From Azoarcus sp. CIB (GTDB taxonomy: Bacteria > Pseudomonadota > Gammaproteobacteria > Burkholderiales > Rhodocyclaceae), in the NCBI RefSeq assembly GCF_001190925.1, contig NZ_CP011072.1, positions 434,001-498,000 of the forward strand: a stretch of 64,000 nucleotides of DNA, given 5' to 3'. Under the pieces are notes generated by a model. It saw nothing but the letters and a program-made list of their open reading frames with translations. It ran no database searches and had not been told where the DNA came from. Shown piece by piece: positions 9,140 to 17,822 of this stretch. The translations under genes were made by a program, and so were the position numbers. How positions within the stretch are numbered: the first letter of the stretch is position 1; every line of letters begins with the position of its first letter.

Positions 9140-9252
9140 TTCTTGTGGGCGGGCGAGTGGTGGAGCGCCAATTGTAGGCGAATTGCAACCAAAAGCGATC
9201 GGCAAGCAAAAGCGATCGGTTCGCCGCTCTTCTCTTTCTTGGGCTCGCGCCC
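9140..9252 (-). promoter_or_regulatory. Leader of the riboflavin operon with a short tandem repeat
   Basis: Spacer between dsbD stop and ribE start. It holds two copies of CAAAAGCGATCGG in close succession (about 9190-9219). No FMN riboswitch core was recognised. Promoter elements are not clear. Confidence 0.3.
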
Positions 9253-11109
9253 TCAGCGCAGCGCGCGGTCGAGCACTTCGCCGAAGGGCTCCGCCTGCAT
9301 GAAGCCGACGACGCGCAGGCCGTCGCGTTCCTTGCCGGCAGGGTCGAAGAAGATCGTGCCCGGCGGCCCGAACAGGTTGAAGCGCTTGAGCAGCGCCTTG
9401 TCGTCGTCGTTGTTGGCGGTTACGTCGGCCTTCAGCAGCAGCATGCGGCCCATGCGTGCGGCGACGTTCGGGTCGGTGAAGGTGAAGCGCTCCATCTCCT
9501 TGCACGAGACGCACCAGTCGGCGTAGAAGTCGAGCATCACCGGACGGTCGGCCGAGGCAAGGCGGGCGTCGAGCTCGGCGATCGAGGCGACCTTCTCGAA
9601 GCGCGGCAGCTCGGCCGCGTTCGCAGTCGAGGCCTGTGCGCGCAGCACCGCGAGCGGCTGCAGCGGGTCGCGCGAGCCGGCGAGGGCGCCGATGAGCATC
9701 GCCGAGCCGCCGATCAGCAGCACGACGCCGACGCCCTTCCAGAAGCGCTGCCAGCCTTTGGCGTGCGGCGGCAGCGGGTCGAGCGCGTGCAGGAAGATGC
9801 CGGAGAACACCAGCAGCGCGGCCCACGCGAGCATGGGCAGCAGCGGCGGCACGACCGGGGTGAGCAGCCACACGGCGACGGCCAGCAGCATCACGCCGAA
9901 GGCCTTCTTGACGCCTTCCATCCACGCGCCGGCCCTGGGCAGCACCGAACGGGCGGCGATGCCGATGATGAGCAGCGGGGCGCCCATGCCGAGCGCCATC
10001 GCGAACAGTGCCGCGCCGCCGAGCACGGCGTTGCCGGTCTGGGCGATGTAGAGCAGCGCGCCGGCGAGCGGGGCGGCGACGCAGGGGCCGACGATCAGCG
10101 CCGACAGCACGCCCATCACCGCGACCCCGCCGAGGTTGCCGCCCTGCTGGTGGCTGGCGGTGGAGGACAGGCGGCTCTGCAGCGCCGACGGCAGCTGCAG
10201 CTCGTAGAAGCCGAACATCGACAGCGACAGCAGTACGAACACCAGCGCGAAGGTGCCGAGCACCCAGGCGTTCTGCAGTGCGGCGGCCAGCATCGTGCCG
10301 GAGAGGCCCGCGGCGACGCCGGCCGCGGCGTAGGTGACGGCCATGCCCAGCACGTACACCAGCGACAGCACGAAGGCGCGTCCGCGCGAGATCTGATGGC
10401 CGTGGCCGACGATGATGCCCGACAGGATGGGGATCATCGGGAACATGCAGGGGGTGAAGGCGAGCAGCAGGCCGAAGCCGAAGAAGCTCAGCAGCACCAG
10501 CGGGCCGCTGGCGTCGCGCAGCAGGCCGGCGATGCGTCCGCTCTCGTCGTCGGATACGCCGCTGCCGGCGGTCGCCGCGGCCGTCTGCACGGGTTTGTCG
10601 TCGCGCCCGAGCAGGCCGTCGAGGAAGCTGCCACCGGTCTTGACCGGCTTGGCGAGCAGGTCGATGTCGGCGGTCTGTTCGTTGGGCGGATAGCAGATGC
10701 CGCCGTCCCAGCAGCCCTGCACGCTGCCGAGCAGGCGGAATTTCGTCGTGCCCTCCGGTGCAGTGACGGGCAGCAGGATCTTCACTTCCTTGCGGTAGGT
10801 TTCGACCTGGCCGAAGAAGTCGTCCTTCGTGACCTTGCCCGGCGGGCGCTGCGGTGCGCCGAAGGTGACGGTGTCGGGATCGGCGCGGAAGCGGAACTTG
10901 TCGGCGTAGAGGTAATAGTCCCCCGCGATCTTCACGGTGACCTCGACCGTCTGCGGATCGAGCGCCTGCGCGGAGAGCACGAAGGCCTCTTCGGGGCGCA
11001 TCGGCGTGCCGGTGACAGTAGTGGCGGCATTGGCGGGAACGGACAGCGCGAGCAGGCTGGCGAGGAGGGCGATCAGGGACAGGAGGCGGTGCATGGGGTC
11101 GGTCGGCAT
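9253..11109 (-). CDS. dsbD: Thiol:disulfide interchange protein DsbD
   Basis: Inner-membrane reductase that carries electrons from cytoplasmic thioredoxin to periplasmic thiol proteins. About 618 residues with a signal peptide (LLSLIALLASLLALSVPANA), a periplasmic N-terminal domain with the cysteine pair in CWDGGICYPP, eight membrane segments with cysteine in FTPCMFPMIPILSG and IVGPCVAAPLAG, and a C-terminal thioredoxin domain with DFYADWCVSCKEME. Start could be 11109 or the in-frame ATG at 11094; neither has a good ribosome site. It lies upstream of the riboflavin operon and downstream of cutA, all in the same direction. Confidence 0.95.
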   Translation of the reverse strand: MPTDPMHRLLSLIALLASLLALSVPANAATTVTGTPMRPEEAFVLSAQALDPQTVEVTVKIAGDYYLYADKFRFRADPDTVTFGAPQRPPGKVTKDDFFGQVETYRKEVKILLPVTAPEGTTKFRLLGSVQGCWDGGICYPPNEQTADIDLLAKPVKTGGSFLDGLLGRDDKPVQTAAATAGSGVSDDESGRIAGLLRDASGPLVLLSFFGFGLLLAFTPCMFPMIPILSGIIVGHGHQISRGRAFVLSLVYVLGMAVTYAAAGVAAGLSGTMLAAALQNAWVLGTFALVFVLLSLSMFGFYELQLPSALQSRLSSTASHQQGGNLGGVAVMGVLSALIVGPCVAAPLAGALLYIAQTGNAVLGGAALFAMALGMGAPLLIIGIAARSVLPRAGAWMEGVKKAFGVMLLAVAVWLLTPVVPPLLPMLAWAALLVFSGIFLHALDPLPPHAKGWQRFWKGVGVVLLIGGSAMLIGALAGSRDPLQPLAVLRAQASTANAAELPRFEKVASIAELDARLASADRPVMLDFYADWCVSCKEMERFTFTDPNVAARMGRMLLLKADVTANNDDDKALLKRFNLFGPPGTIFFDPAGKERDGLRVVGFMQAEPFGEVLDRALR

Positions 11110-11188
11110 TGCGCGGTGGCGCGATTGTAGGACGGCTGGGGCGGCTGGCCTTCGATATGGATCAAGACATGCGTCGGGGCACGCCGCT

Positions 11189-11545
11189 TCAGGAAGCGTC
11201 CGGGGCTGCGTCTGCGTTGTCGGGTTGCGGGGCGGTTTCCGCGGCGACCCAGTCGAGGTAGCCGGGCAGGCCGCGCATGACAGGGACCGCGATGATTTCG
11301 GGAAGTTCGTAGGGATGGTTCTCGCGGATCGCTGCCTCGAGTTCCGCGTAGCGCACGGGCGTGGTCTTGATCAGCAGCGGGACTTCGGTCGCGCTCTCGA
11401 TCCTGTCCTGCCAGCGGTACACCGAGCGGCAGGGGGCCAGGACGTTCACACAGGCCGCCAGGCGGCGTTCGACCAGCAGCGCGGCGAGCGCGTCGGCGCA
11501 GGCGGCGTCGGGACAGTTCGTGAGGACGACAAGCGCTTCGGTCAT
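11189..11545 (-). CDS. cutA: Divalent-cation tolerance protein CutA
   Basis: Small trimeric cytoplasmic protein of the CutA1 family, 118 residues, with the typical core TEALVVLTNCPD, LVERRLAACVNVL, SVYRWQDRIESATEVPLLIKT and ENHPYELPEIIAVPV. It is commonly found next to dsbD, as here (80 bp upstream, same direction). Its proposed role in copper tolerance rests on E. coli genetics; the molecular activity is unclear. Confidence 0.93.
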   Translation of the reverse strand: MTEALVVLTNCPDAACADALAALLVERRLAACVNVLAPCRSVYRWQDRIESATEVPLLIKTTPVRYAELEAAIRENHPYELPEIIAVPVMRGLPGYLDWVAAETAPQPDNADAAPDAS

Positions 11546-11670
11546 CGCAGGGCACTCCGCATGGGCAATCGCGGGATTGTCCCAGACTCCGGCGCTTCGC
11601 GCATGCGCGGCCGGGTTCTGCCCGCGGCCGCGGCGCGCTATCCTGAGATTTTCGCCGGAGTTCCGCCGTA

Positions 11671-12243
11671 ATGACCAACAGCCCCGATCCCGCCGCGCTC
11701 GCCCGCTGGCCCGACGTCCCCGCCTGCTACGATTGGCTGTCGCTCGACCGTCGCGGCACGTGGCGCCTGCAGGGCGAGGCGGTCGCGCACGCGGGGCTGG
11801 CGGGCTTCCTGAACGCCGCCTACGGCCGCGACGAAGCGGGCAACTGGCTCGTGCATAACGGGCCGCAGCGGGTGTATGTGGCGCTCGACTACGCCCCCTG
11901 GGTGTTGCGCCTGCATCCGGACGGCAGCCTGACGACGCACACCGGGGCCGGGGTCGCGGCCGTTGCGGCGGCGTACCTCGACGAGGAGGGCAATGTGCTG
12001 CTGGACACGGATCTCGGCGCCGGCCTGCTCGACGACCGCGACCTCGCGGCTTTCCTCGCCCAGTGCCGTCGCGCCGATGGCAGCGTGGCCGACGACGAGG
12101 CGCTGCTCGGCGTGATGGCGGGCGGCTCGGGGGGGGCGTGCCAGGTGAGGTGCCAAGTGAGGTGGCGGGATCTGCCGCTGCAGGCGGTCGCGCGCGCGGC
12201 GGTGCCGGCGCGCTTCGGCTTCCGGGCGCGGCCGGCGCCCTGA
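11671..12243 (+). CDS. Conserved hypothetical protein
   Basis: A soluble protein of 190 residues. Recognisable conserved-looking blocks are WPDVPACYDWLSLDRRGTWRL, GFLNAAYGRDEAGNW and GPQRVYVALDYAPWVLRL, which resemble an uncharacterised betaproteobacterial family (possibly DUF2944; name from memory). No catalytic motif seen. Near the C-terminus the DNA has a 12-bp tandem duplication (12139-12162) that creates the doubled peptide CQVRCQVR. It is followed 14 bp later by the Mut7-C gene in the same direction. Confidence 0.7.
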   Translation: MTNSPDPAALARWPDVPACYDWLSLDRRGTWRLQGEAVAHAGLAGFLNAAYGRDEAGNWLVHNGPQRVYVALDYAPWVLRLHPDGSLTTHTGAGVAAVAAAYLDEEGNVLLDTDLGAGLLDDRDLAAFLAQCRRADGSVADDEALLGVMAGGSGGACQVRCQVRWRDLPLQAVARAAVPARFGFRARPAP

Positions 12244-12257
12244 TCCGGAGTGCGGCG

Positions 12258-13001
12258 ATGGTGTCGGCGCGTTTCCGCTTCTACGAGGAACTCAACGATT
12301 TCCTCGCGCCGGAGCGCCGCTATCGCGACATCACGGTGCCGTGCGCGCGCGCCGCGACGGTCAAGCACATGATCGAGGCGCTCGGGGTGCCGCACACCGA
12401 GGTCGAGCTGGTGCTGGTGAATGGCGAGTCGGTGGGCTTCGACCGACTCATGCAGGACGGCGACCGCGTGTCGGTGTATCCGCGCTTCGAGGCCTTCGAC
12501 ATCACGCCGCTGCTGCGCGTGCGCGAACATCCGCTGCGTACGACGCGCTTCGTCGCCGACGCCCACCTCGGCGGCCTCGCGCGCCTGCTGCGCATGACCG
12601 GTTTCGACACGCTCTACGACAACAACTTCGCCGACGAGGATATCGAGGCTATCGCCGCCCACGACGGGCGAATTGTGCTCACGCGCGACCGCGCGCTGCT
12701 CAAGCGCCGCACGATCACGCACGGCTGCTACGTGCACGCGCTGAAGCCGGAGCTGCAGTTCGCGGAGATCCTCGCGCGCCTGGATCTCGCCCGCAGCGCG
12801 CGCCCCTTCACGCTGTGCCTCGCGTGCAACGCGCCGCTGCATGCGATCGACAAGGCCAGCATCGAACACCTGCTGCCGGAGGGCGTGCGCGCGCGCCACG
12901 CGCGCTTCAGCACCTGCGACGTGTGCCGGCGGGTGTTCTGGGAGGGGACGCACTGGGTCAAGATGCGGGCGCTGATCGGGCGACTCCTTCCAGGCGCTTG
13001 A
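12258..13001 (+). CDS. Mut7-C RNase-domain protein with N-terminal ubiquitin-like domain
   Basis: 247 residues with two parts. Residues ~1-85 form a MoaD/ThiS-like ubiquitin fold (RFRFYEELNDFL, LVLVNGESVGFDRLMQDGDRVSVYPRFE). Residues ~93-240 match the Mut7-C domain, a PIN-like ribonuclease fold with acidic residues (FVADAHLGGLARLLRMTGFDT, RIVLTRDRALLKRR) and a C-terminal zinc ribbon with two CxxC pairs (CLACNAPL, CDVCRRVFWEG). Predicted cytosolic RNA-acting protein; biological substrate unknown. Start ATG 12258 is 14 bp after the preceding gene, suggesting co-transcription. Confidence 0.85.
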   Translation: MVSARFRFYEELNDFLAPERRYRDITVPCARAATVKHMIEALGVPHTEVELVLVNGESVGFDRLMQDGDRVSVYPRFEAFDITPLLRVREHPLRTTRFVADAHLGGLARLLRMTGFDTLYDNNFADEDIEAIAAHDGRIVLTRDRALLKRRTITHGCYVHALKPELQFAEILARLDLARSARPFTLCLACNAPLHAIDKASIEHLLPEGVRARHARFSTCDVCRRVFWEGTHWVKMRALIGRLLPGA

Positions 13002-13192
13002 GCGCGATCACGGTCGGGCATGCCAGTGGGGAAAGGGTGTTGCCGGTGTGAAATATCCGTGTTTCGGGGATGGCATACTCCGATGTAAAGTTTTGTTGCC
13101 TACGGCATACGGGCCCGCGACGGTGCGACACTAAGGCACGCAACGGGCGACTCTTGCGTTCGGCCGCAGCGAAGCAAAGGAATACACACCAT

Positions 13193-13642
13193 ATGCTCCC
13201 GTCCGACCTCCCTTCCGGTATCGATACGCTGGTGCGCTACGGAGAGCTTCTCTCCGGGCTCGACATCGGGATCCTGTCGCATTCGTCGGACGGTATCGCG
13301 GAGTACGCGAACGACGCTGCGCGCACCTGGCTCGGCTTCGGGGGCTTGTCCGGACTGGGGCTCGACAACACGTGGTCCCTGCTGGGCACCGATGGTAGCC
13401 ACCTGGCGTTGTCGGAGCTCCCCGCGGTGCAGGTCTTGTGCGCCGGCAGCCCCGTGACGGGGCGCGTCGTCGCGCGCCTGGTCGGTGGCGAAGTGCACCT
13501 GCTGCGCATGGATGCGATCCCCATTCCGGGCTCCGACGGCCGCCTCGAGCGCGTCGTGACCGCGTTCCGCGACGTCAGTGCCGGTCGGCTGGCTCCGGGG
13601 GCGGACGAGTGCGGGAGCACCGGAGACTCATCGGCCGCGTAG
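13193..13642 (+). CDS. Small PAS-like sensory protein
   Basis: 149 residues, start ATG 13193 preceded by AAAGGA. The centre (LSGLDIGILSHSSDGIAEYANDAARTWLGF, later VHLLRMDAIPIPGSDGRLERVVTAFRDVS) has the pattern of a PAS fold: a sensing core beginning with an I-L-x-S-DG block and closing with a beta-strand about response modification. There is no attached kinase, cyclase or DNA-binding domain, so it is either a stand-alone sensor or a regulator that works with a partner. It converges on an orphan periplasmic binding-protein gene. Similarity is by pattern only, so function is open. Confidence 0.6.
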   Translation: MLPSDLPSGIDTLVRYGELLSGLDIGILSHSSDGIAEYANDAARTWLGFGGLSGLGLDNTWSLLGTDGSHLALSELPAVQVLCAGSPVTGRVVARLVGGEVHLLRMDAIPIPGSDGRLERVVTAFRDVSAGRLAPGADECGSTGDSSAA

Positions 13643-13668
13643 CCCCCGTCCCTGCCCTGTGGCAAGGC

Positions 13669-14868
13669 TCAGCGCCTTGCCGGCCTCGCGAGCGGAACAA
13701 GCACGTCCTGCGCCGTGTAGCGCGCCATGAACACCTGCTCGGGACCGAGCGCGTCATGGCGATCGGGTGTGAACGGGCGCTCGTAGTGGCGTACCAGACC
13801 CGGATAGGGGGGCAGTTTTTCCATCGCATCGCGCACTTTTGCGCGGTCGGCCGAGCCGGCGCGCGCGATCGCCTGCGCCAGCAGGTGTGTCAGGTCGTAG
13901 GCATGGGCGACACCGGCCGGCGCACGGACCTGTTCCGCGCCGCCAATTCCGTAGCGGGTCTTCAGCGCCGCGAGCACGCGCTTCGCGGCGGGCGTGTCCA
14001 GGCCGATGAAGCTGAAGGTCTGGATCACCGCGAAATCGACCTGGTCGAGTGCCGGGCCGGTCAATTCGGCGAATGCTCCGCCGGTGACCCCCCAGTGGCT
14101 GACGATCGGCAGCCGTTCGGACGGCGGCAGTGCGGCCACCTCGCGCACGAGCAACGCGCCTTCGGCTTCGTTGGCGACGAAGATGATCGCCTGGGCGCCG
14201 GCTGCGCGCAGGCTGCGATATTGTTCCATCAGCGACGGGTCGCCCCAGTTGTACCAGTGTTCGCCGACGATGCTGACGCCGGCCGCCGTGGCCGCGGTGA
14301 CGAGCGCGTTGCGGTTGCTGCGCCCCCAGCCGGTGTTGGGCAGGAGGATGCCGACGCGGCTTGCCCCGCGCTCCTTGCGTGCGAACTTGAGCATCGCGGG
14401 CGCGGCCCACGCATCCTTCAGTGATAGACGGAAGCTGTAACTGGGGCGATAGGCGTTTTCGGTGATCGGATCGGCGGAGCCCCACGGGTCGAGCATCAAT
14501 ACGCCGAGCTGGTGAGCGACGGGCAGCCATTCGAGGAACACGGGACTGAACTTGCCGCCGAACACGCCCACGAGATCGGGCATGGCGGCGAGTTCGCGCA
14601 GGTTGTCGACGGCGACGGCCGGTAGCGCGCGGTTGTCGCGCGTCACCAGCGCGAGCTTGCGACCGCCCAGCACGCCGCCCGCAGCGTTGATTTCATCGAT
14701 CGCGATCTCGATGCCCTGCTGGATGGCCTGTGCCGACGTGCTGGTCTTGTGGCCGAACTCGGCGTCGAGGCCGATCAGGACCGGGGGTTGTCCGGCGGCG
14801 GGGGCGGAAACGAGGCTCGCGAGCAGCGTGAGCGCGGCGAGTAGCGCGCCCATGGTCTTGGAAAACAT
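13669..14868 (-). CDS. Periplasmic binding protein of the branched-chain amino-acid (LivJ-like) family
   Basis: 399 residues with a signal peptide (MFSKTMGALLAALTLLASLVSAPAAG) and a two-lobed Peripla_BP_6 fold: PVLIGLDAEFGHKTSTSAQAIQQG, DEINAAGGVLGGRKLALV, NTGWGRSNRNALV and VIQTFSFIG. Proteins of this type deliver amides, amino acids or aromatic acids to Liv-type ABC transporters. No permease or ATPase gene lies beside it, so it may serve a transporter encoded elsewhere or act in sensing. Ligand unknown. Confidence 0.87.
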   Translation of the reverse strand: MFSKTMGALLAALTLLASLVSAPAAGQPPVLIGLDAEFGHKTSTSAQAIQQGIEIAIDEINAAGGVLGGRKLALVTRDNRALPAVAVDNLRELAAMPDLVGVFGGKFSPVFLEWLPVAHQLGVLMLDPWGSADPITENAYRPSYSFRLSLKDAWAAPAMLKFARKERGASRVGILLPNTGWGRSNRNALVTAATAAGVSIVGEHWYNWGDPSLMEQYRSLRAAGAQAIIFVANEAEGALLVREVAALPPSERLPIVSHWGVTGGAFAELTGPALDQVDFAVIQTFSFIGLDTPAAKRVLAALKTRYGIGGAEQVRAPAGVAHAYDLTHLLAQAIARAGSADRAKVRDAMEKLPPYPGLVRHYERPFTPDRHDALGPEQVFMARYTAQDVLVPLARPARR

Positions 14869-14968
14869 CGGGACGGGAGCCGGTTCGCAGTGCCGGTGGT
14901 GTCGGAAGAGCGGCTATTGTGTCCGTCCGGCAAGCGTTCTGGCAACCCGGATGCCATGTGCTCCGGGA

Positions 14969-16114
14969 TCAGCGTGCTGCTGAGGGCATCGATTCGCGAC
15001 TGACCATCACCTCGGTGGCGACGAGGTAGTAGACGACGCCTTTGGCGTCGATCGTGCGGATCAGCACGGGCAGGCCGAAGTGGTCGGTGGCGAGCCAGAC
15101 GTCGGTCATCTCGCGCGCGCTACCGTAGCGGGCGCGGATGTGGCGGGCACGCCAGGCCTGGCCGAAGGGCAGGTGCACGGTCTCTTCGCCGATCGTTTCG
15201 AGCTGGAAGCTGCGCAGCGCGCCGCCCGCGGTGACGGGCAGCGTGCCGCTGGCCGTGGCGCCGGGGTAGCCGAGCTGGTAGAGCAGCGACAGCATGTCCT
15301 GCGCATTGTCGGGCAGGGAGTCCGTGGTGCCGGCGCTGCGGAATTCGCCTGCAGTGCGGTCGAGCTCGGCGAGGACTTCGCCGGGGCGTCCGTCCTCGCG
15401 TTCGGTGAAACGCTCGGGGCGCAGGCCGGTCTCGGTGATCCGGCCGGTGCTTTCGCGCAGCTTGCGCCCCGGACGGAACCACGGGATCGCCGCCACGGCG
15501 GTCGGCTCCACGAGCTCGGAGATGCGGTAGTTGCCGTCGTCGGCGACTTCCCACTGGTGCGTCGCCTTGCCCATGGGGAGCTGCTTCTCGCCCATCAGCG
15601 CCATGTACGCGATGCGGCCGGCGCGCGGCCAGGCTTGGCCTCCGCTGCCGGCGACCGGTGTGGCTTCGGCGGCTTGCGCGGCTTCCGCGGTGGTGGGCGA
15701 TTCGGTTGCCGGCTCTGCGGCGTCCGTCGCGGTTTCGGGGGCGGCTTCGGCAACCGGTTCGGGTGCCGGCTCAGGCTCGGGGGCGGGCGGCGGCTCGGCT
15801 GCGACGGGTTCCGGCGCGGTCTCGGGCTGCTCGACCGGCTTGTCCGAAATGTTCGCCTGCGCCGTCTTCGGCTCCGCGGGCGGACGCGGCGGCTTCTTCT
15901 TCGCGGGCGGCGGTGCGGGCGGGGGCGACTCGCTCACTGCGATCTGCGGCGCCGTGCGCACGAGCGTCACGTCGAGCCGTTGCAGGTCGGGCAGGGGGCG
16001 CAGATCGACCTGCGGGCCGATCAGCACCGCGAGATGCAGCGCGAGCGACAGCGCGATCCCCAGCAGCAGGGGGCGCGACAGCACGGGAGAGGGGGCAGGC
16101 GTCGGTTGGGTCAT
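14969..16114 (-). CDS. DUF3108 protein with a proline-rich TonB-like N-terminus
   Basis: 381 residues. An N-terminal membrane anchor (LLLGIALSLALHLAVLIG) is followed by a long Pro/Ala/Glu-rich stretch (residues ~60-155), as in TonB, then a globular C-terminal domain of the DUF3108 type (GRIAYMALMGEKQLPMGKATHQWEV, SLLYQLGYP, VWLATDHFGLPVLIRT). Likely periplasmic and membrane tethered. The proline-rich linker could span periplasm. No biochemical role is known for the family. Confidence 0.78.
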   Translation of the reverse strand: MTQPTPAPSPVLSRPLLLGIALSLALHLAVLIGPQVDLRPLPDLQRLDVTLVRTAPQIAVSESPPPAPPPAKKKPPRPPAEPKTAQANISDKPVEQPETAPEPVAAEPPPAPEPEPAPEPVAEAAPETATDAAEPATESPTTAEAAQAAEATPVAGSGGQAWPRAGRIAYMALMGEKQLPMGKATHQWEVADDGNYRISELVEPTAVAAIPWFRPGRKLRESTGRITETGLRPERFTEREDGRPGEVLAELDRTAGEFRSAGTTDSLPDNAQDMLSLLYQLGYPGATASGTLPVTAGGALRSFQLETIGEETVHLPFGQAWRARHIRARYGSAREMTDVWLATDHFGLPVLIRTIDAKGVVYYLVATEVMVSRESMPSAAR

Positions 16115-16215
16115 TGATTGCTGCCCGCCACGGCCGCGAGCCGGATGACGACCGCATTGATTGGGCGGGCGGCCGCAATTCTAGCGCGACTTCGCCGTCC
16201 GTGCCGCGGGGGCGC

Positions 16216-16240
16216 AAAAAAGCGCCCGCTTCAAGCGGGA
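16216..16240 (-). terminator. Terminator of the VOC gene overlapping its stop codon
   Basis: On the minus strand CCCGCTT-G-AAGCGGG is followed by CGCTTTTTTG. The stem contains the stop codon of the VOC gene. The T-run is itself the loop of a second small hairpin (GGGCGC/GCGCCC). Confidence 0.65.
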
Positions 16241-16635
16241 ACAGCGTCCGGTTCCATGTAGACGAGCTCCCAGGTGTGGCCGTCGAGGTCCTCGAAGGCG
16301 TGTTCGTACATGAAGCCGTGGTCCTTTTCCTCGCGCGCGATCGTGCCGCCCGCGGCAACCGCCTTCGCGACCAGATCCTTGACGTGCTTGCGGCTGTCGC
16401 AGGACAGGCAGATCAGCACCTCGGTGCTCTGCTTGGTGTCGCAGATGGTTTTCCGTGTGAAGCCGCGGAAGAAGGGCTCAACGAGCAGCATCGCGAAGAT
16501 GTTTTCCGCGATAACCATGCACGCCCCATTGTCGTTGCTGAACTTTGGTTCGAAGGTGAAGCCGAGTGCGGAAAAGAACTCACGCGTCCGCGGCAGGTCG
16601 CGCACCGGGAGATTCACGTAGATCTGTCTGGCCAT
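16231..16635 (-). CDS. VOC (glyoxalase/bleomycin-resistance fold) family protein
   Basis: 134 residues with the paired beta-alpha-beta units of the vicinal-oxygen-chelate fold: IYVNLPVRDLPRTREFFSALGFTFEPKFSN at the start and HAFEDLDGHTWELVYMEP at the end. The latter carries the usual metal-ligand glutamate. Start MARQIYVNL (16635) is chosen because the domain begins there; an upstream in-frame ATG adds 13 residues without similarity. Substrate cannot be predicted. Confidence 0.85.
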   Translation of the reverse strand: MARQIYVNLPVRDLPRTREFFSALGFTFEPKFSNDNGACMVIAENIFAMLLVEPFFRGFTRKTICDTKQSTEVLICLSCDSRKHVKDLVAKAVAAGGTIAREEKDHGFMYEHAFEDLDGHTWELVYMEPDAVPA

Positions 16636-16713
16636 GTCGGCATCCTTGGGACGAACATGGTTCAACATAGTCAAGGCGAAGTGATTTGCAATTGCAGTTA
16701 CGCGTCGTGATGG

Positions 16714-17685
16714 TCACGTTTCGGGCCTGTCTGCGCCGTTCGCGAGCGCCGTTGCAGGGGGCGTGCCGAAGCATTGTTCGAGCCGTTGCTGCAAGCGGCG
16801 GCGGTAGAAGTCGACGAACTGCCGCGCGTGCGCGGGCTGGTGCCGGCCCGGCGCATACACCGCGTACAGACCGCCGCCGGGCGGCGTCCATTCGGGCAGC
16901 AGGCGCACCAGCCGGCCGCTCTCGATGGCCGGCCGGGCGCTGAACTGGTCGAGCGCGGAAATGCCGGCGCCGCCTTCGAGCAGCGCACGCAGCGCCGCGG
17001 CAGAATCGGCGCGCAGGTGCCCGCGCGTGCGCACGCTGCAGCTTTCCCCGTCGGCATGGGTGAAGGTCCAGGTCAGCGGCGTCGGCAGCAGCGTCAGGGC
17101 GACCCATTCGTGGCGCGCGAGCTCTTCGGGGTGCTGCGGCTGTCCGGCGCGTGCAAGATAGTCCGGGGCGGCGACGATGTACTGCGCGAAATCCGCGAGC
17201 TTGAGCGCGCGCATCGACGAGTCGCGCAGCCAGCCCATGCGGAAGCTCACGTCCAGGCCTTCCTCGACGAGATCGACGACCTGGTCGCTGGTGCGCAGGT
17301 CGATATGCAGCTGCGGGTGCCGTGCCGCGAACTCGGCGACGACCCGGCCGAGGGATTGCTCCGCGTGATCGACGGTGCAGCCGATGCGCAGGGTGCCGGT
17401 CAGCTCCGCGGACGGGCTGCCGAGCTGCACGAGGGCTTCCTCGATGCCACGCAGCCGCGGCACGCATTCGGCGTAGAGCGTGTGGCCGGCCTCGGTGAGG
17501 GCGACGCGGCGCGTGGTGCGGCTGACGAGGCTGATCCCGAGCTGCGTCTCGAGGCGGCCGATCTCGATGCTGACCTTGGCTTTGGCGATGCCGAGCCGGT
17601 CGGCCGCAGCGGTGAAGCCGCCGGCTTCGGCGACGGCGGCGAAGATCAGCAGTCCGTTGAGGTCGATGCGGTCCGCGACAGCCAT
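16714..17685 (-). CDS. LysR-family transcriptional regulator
   Basis: 323 residues, N-terminal HTH (LLIFAAVAEAGGFTAAADRLGIAKAKVSIEIGRLE) and LysR effector domain of the CrgA-like subgroup (TGTLRIGCTVDHAEQSLGRVVAEFAARHPQLHIDLRTSD). Start MAVADRIDLNGLL at 17685 is preceded by AGAAGG. Divergent from an NmrA-like oxidoreductase gene, which it probably controls through the palindrome at 17732-17753. Confidence 0.9.
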   Translation of the reverse strand: MAVADRIDLNGLLIFAAVAEAGGFTAAADRLGIAKAKVSIEIGRLETQLGISLVSRTTRRVALTEAGHTLYAECVPRLRGIEEALVQLGSPSAELTGTLRIGCTVDHAEQSLGRVVAEFAARHPQLHIDLRTSDQVVDLVEEGLDVSFRMGWLRDSSMRALKLADFAQYIVAAPDYLARAGQPQHPEELARHEWVALTLLPTPLTWTFTHADGESCSVRTRGHLRADSAAALRALLEGGAGISALDQFSARPAIESGRLVRLLPEWTPPGGGLYAVYAPGRHQPAHARQFVDFYRRRLQQRLEQCFGTPPATALANGADRPET

Positions 17686-17731
17686 GTGATGCCTTCTTTG
17701 TCTGTTAATTGAAAACAGTGAATTCTGAACT

Positions 17732-17753
17732 GGATTGTTTTTGAAAACAATCC
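17732..17753. promoter_or_regulatory. Palindromic operator between LysR gene and oxidoreductase gene
   Basis: GGATTGTTTT (17732-17741), TG, AAAACAATCC (17744-17753): perfect 10-bp arms in an AT-rich divergent spacer. It contains the T-N11-A pattern favoured by LysR proteins (ATTGTTTTTGAAAACAAT). Likely binding site of the divergent LysR protein. Confidence 0.7.
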
Positions 17754-17822
17754 GCAGTGTGATGATGGCGCCGTTGCAGCAATCGACCTCCACTTGCATC
17801 GCTCTCTACCAAGGTGACATCC

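Noticed and set aside
9140-9252. FMN riboswitch upstream of ribE
   Set aside because: Spacer is short and the conserved FMN aptamer elements were not found; only a short tandem repeat is present.
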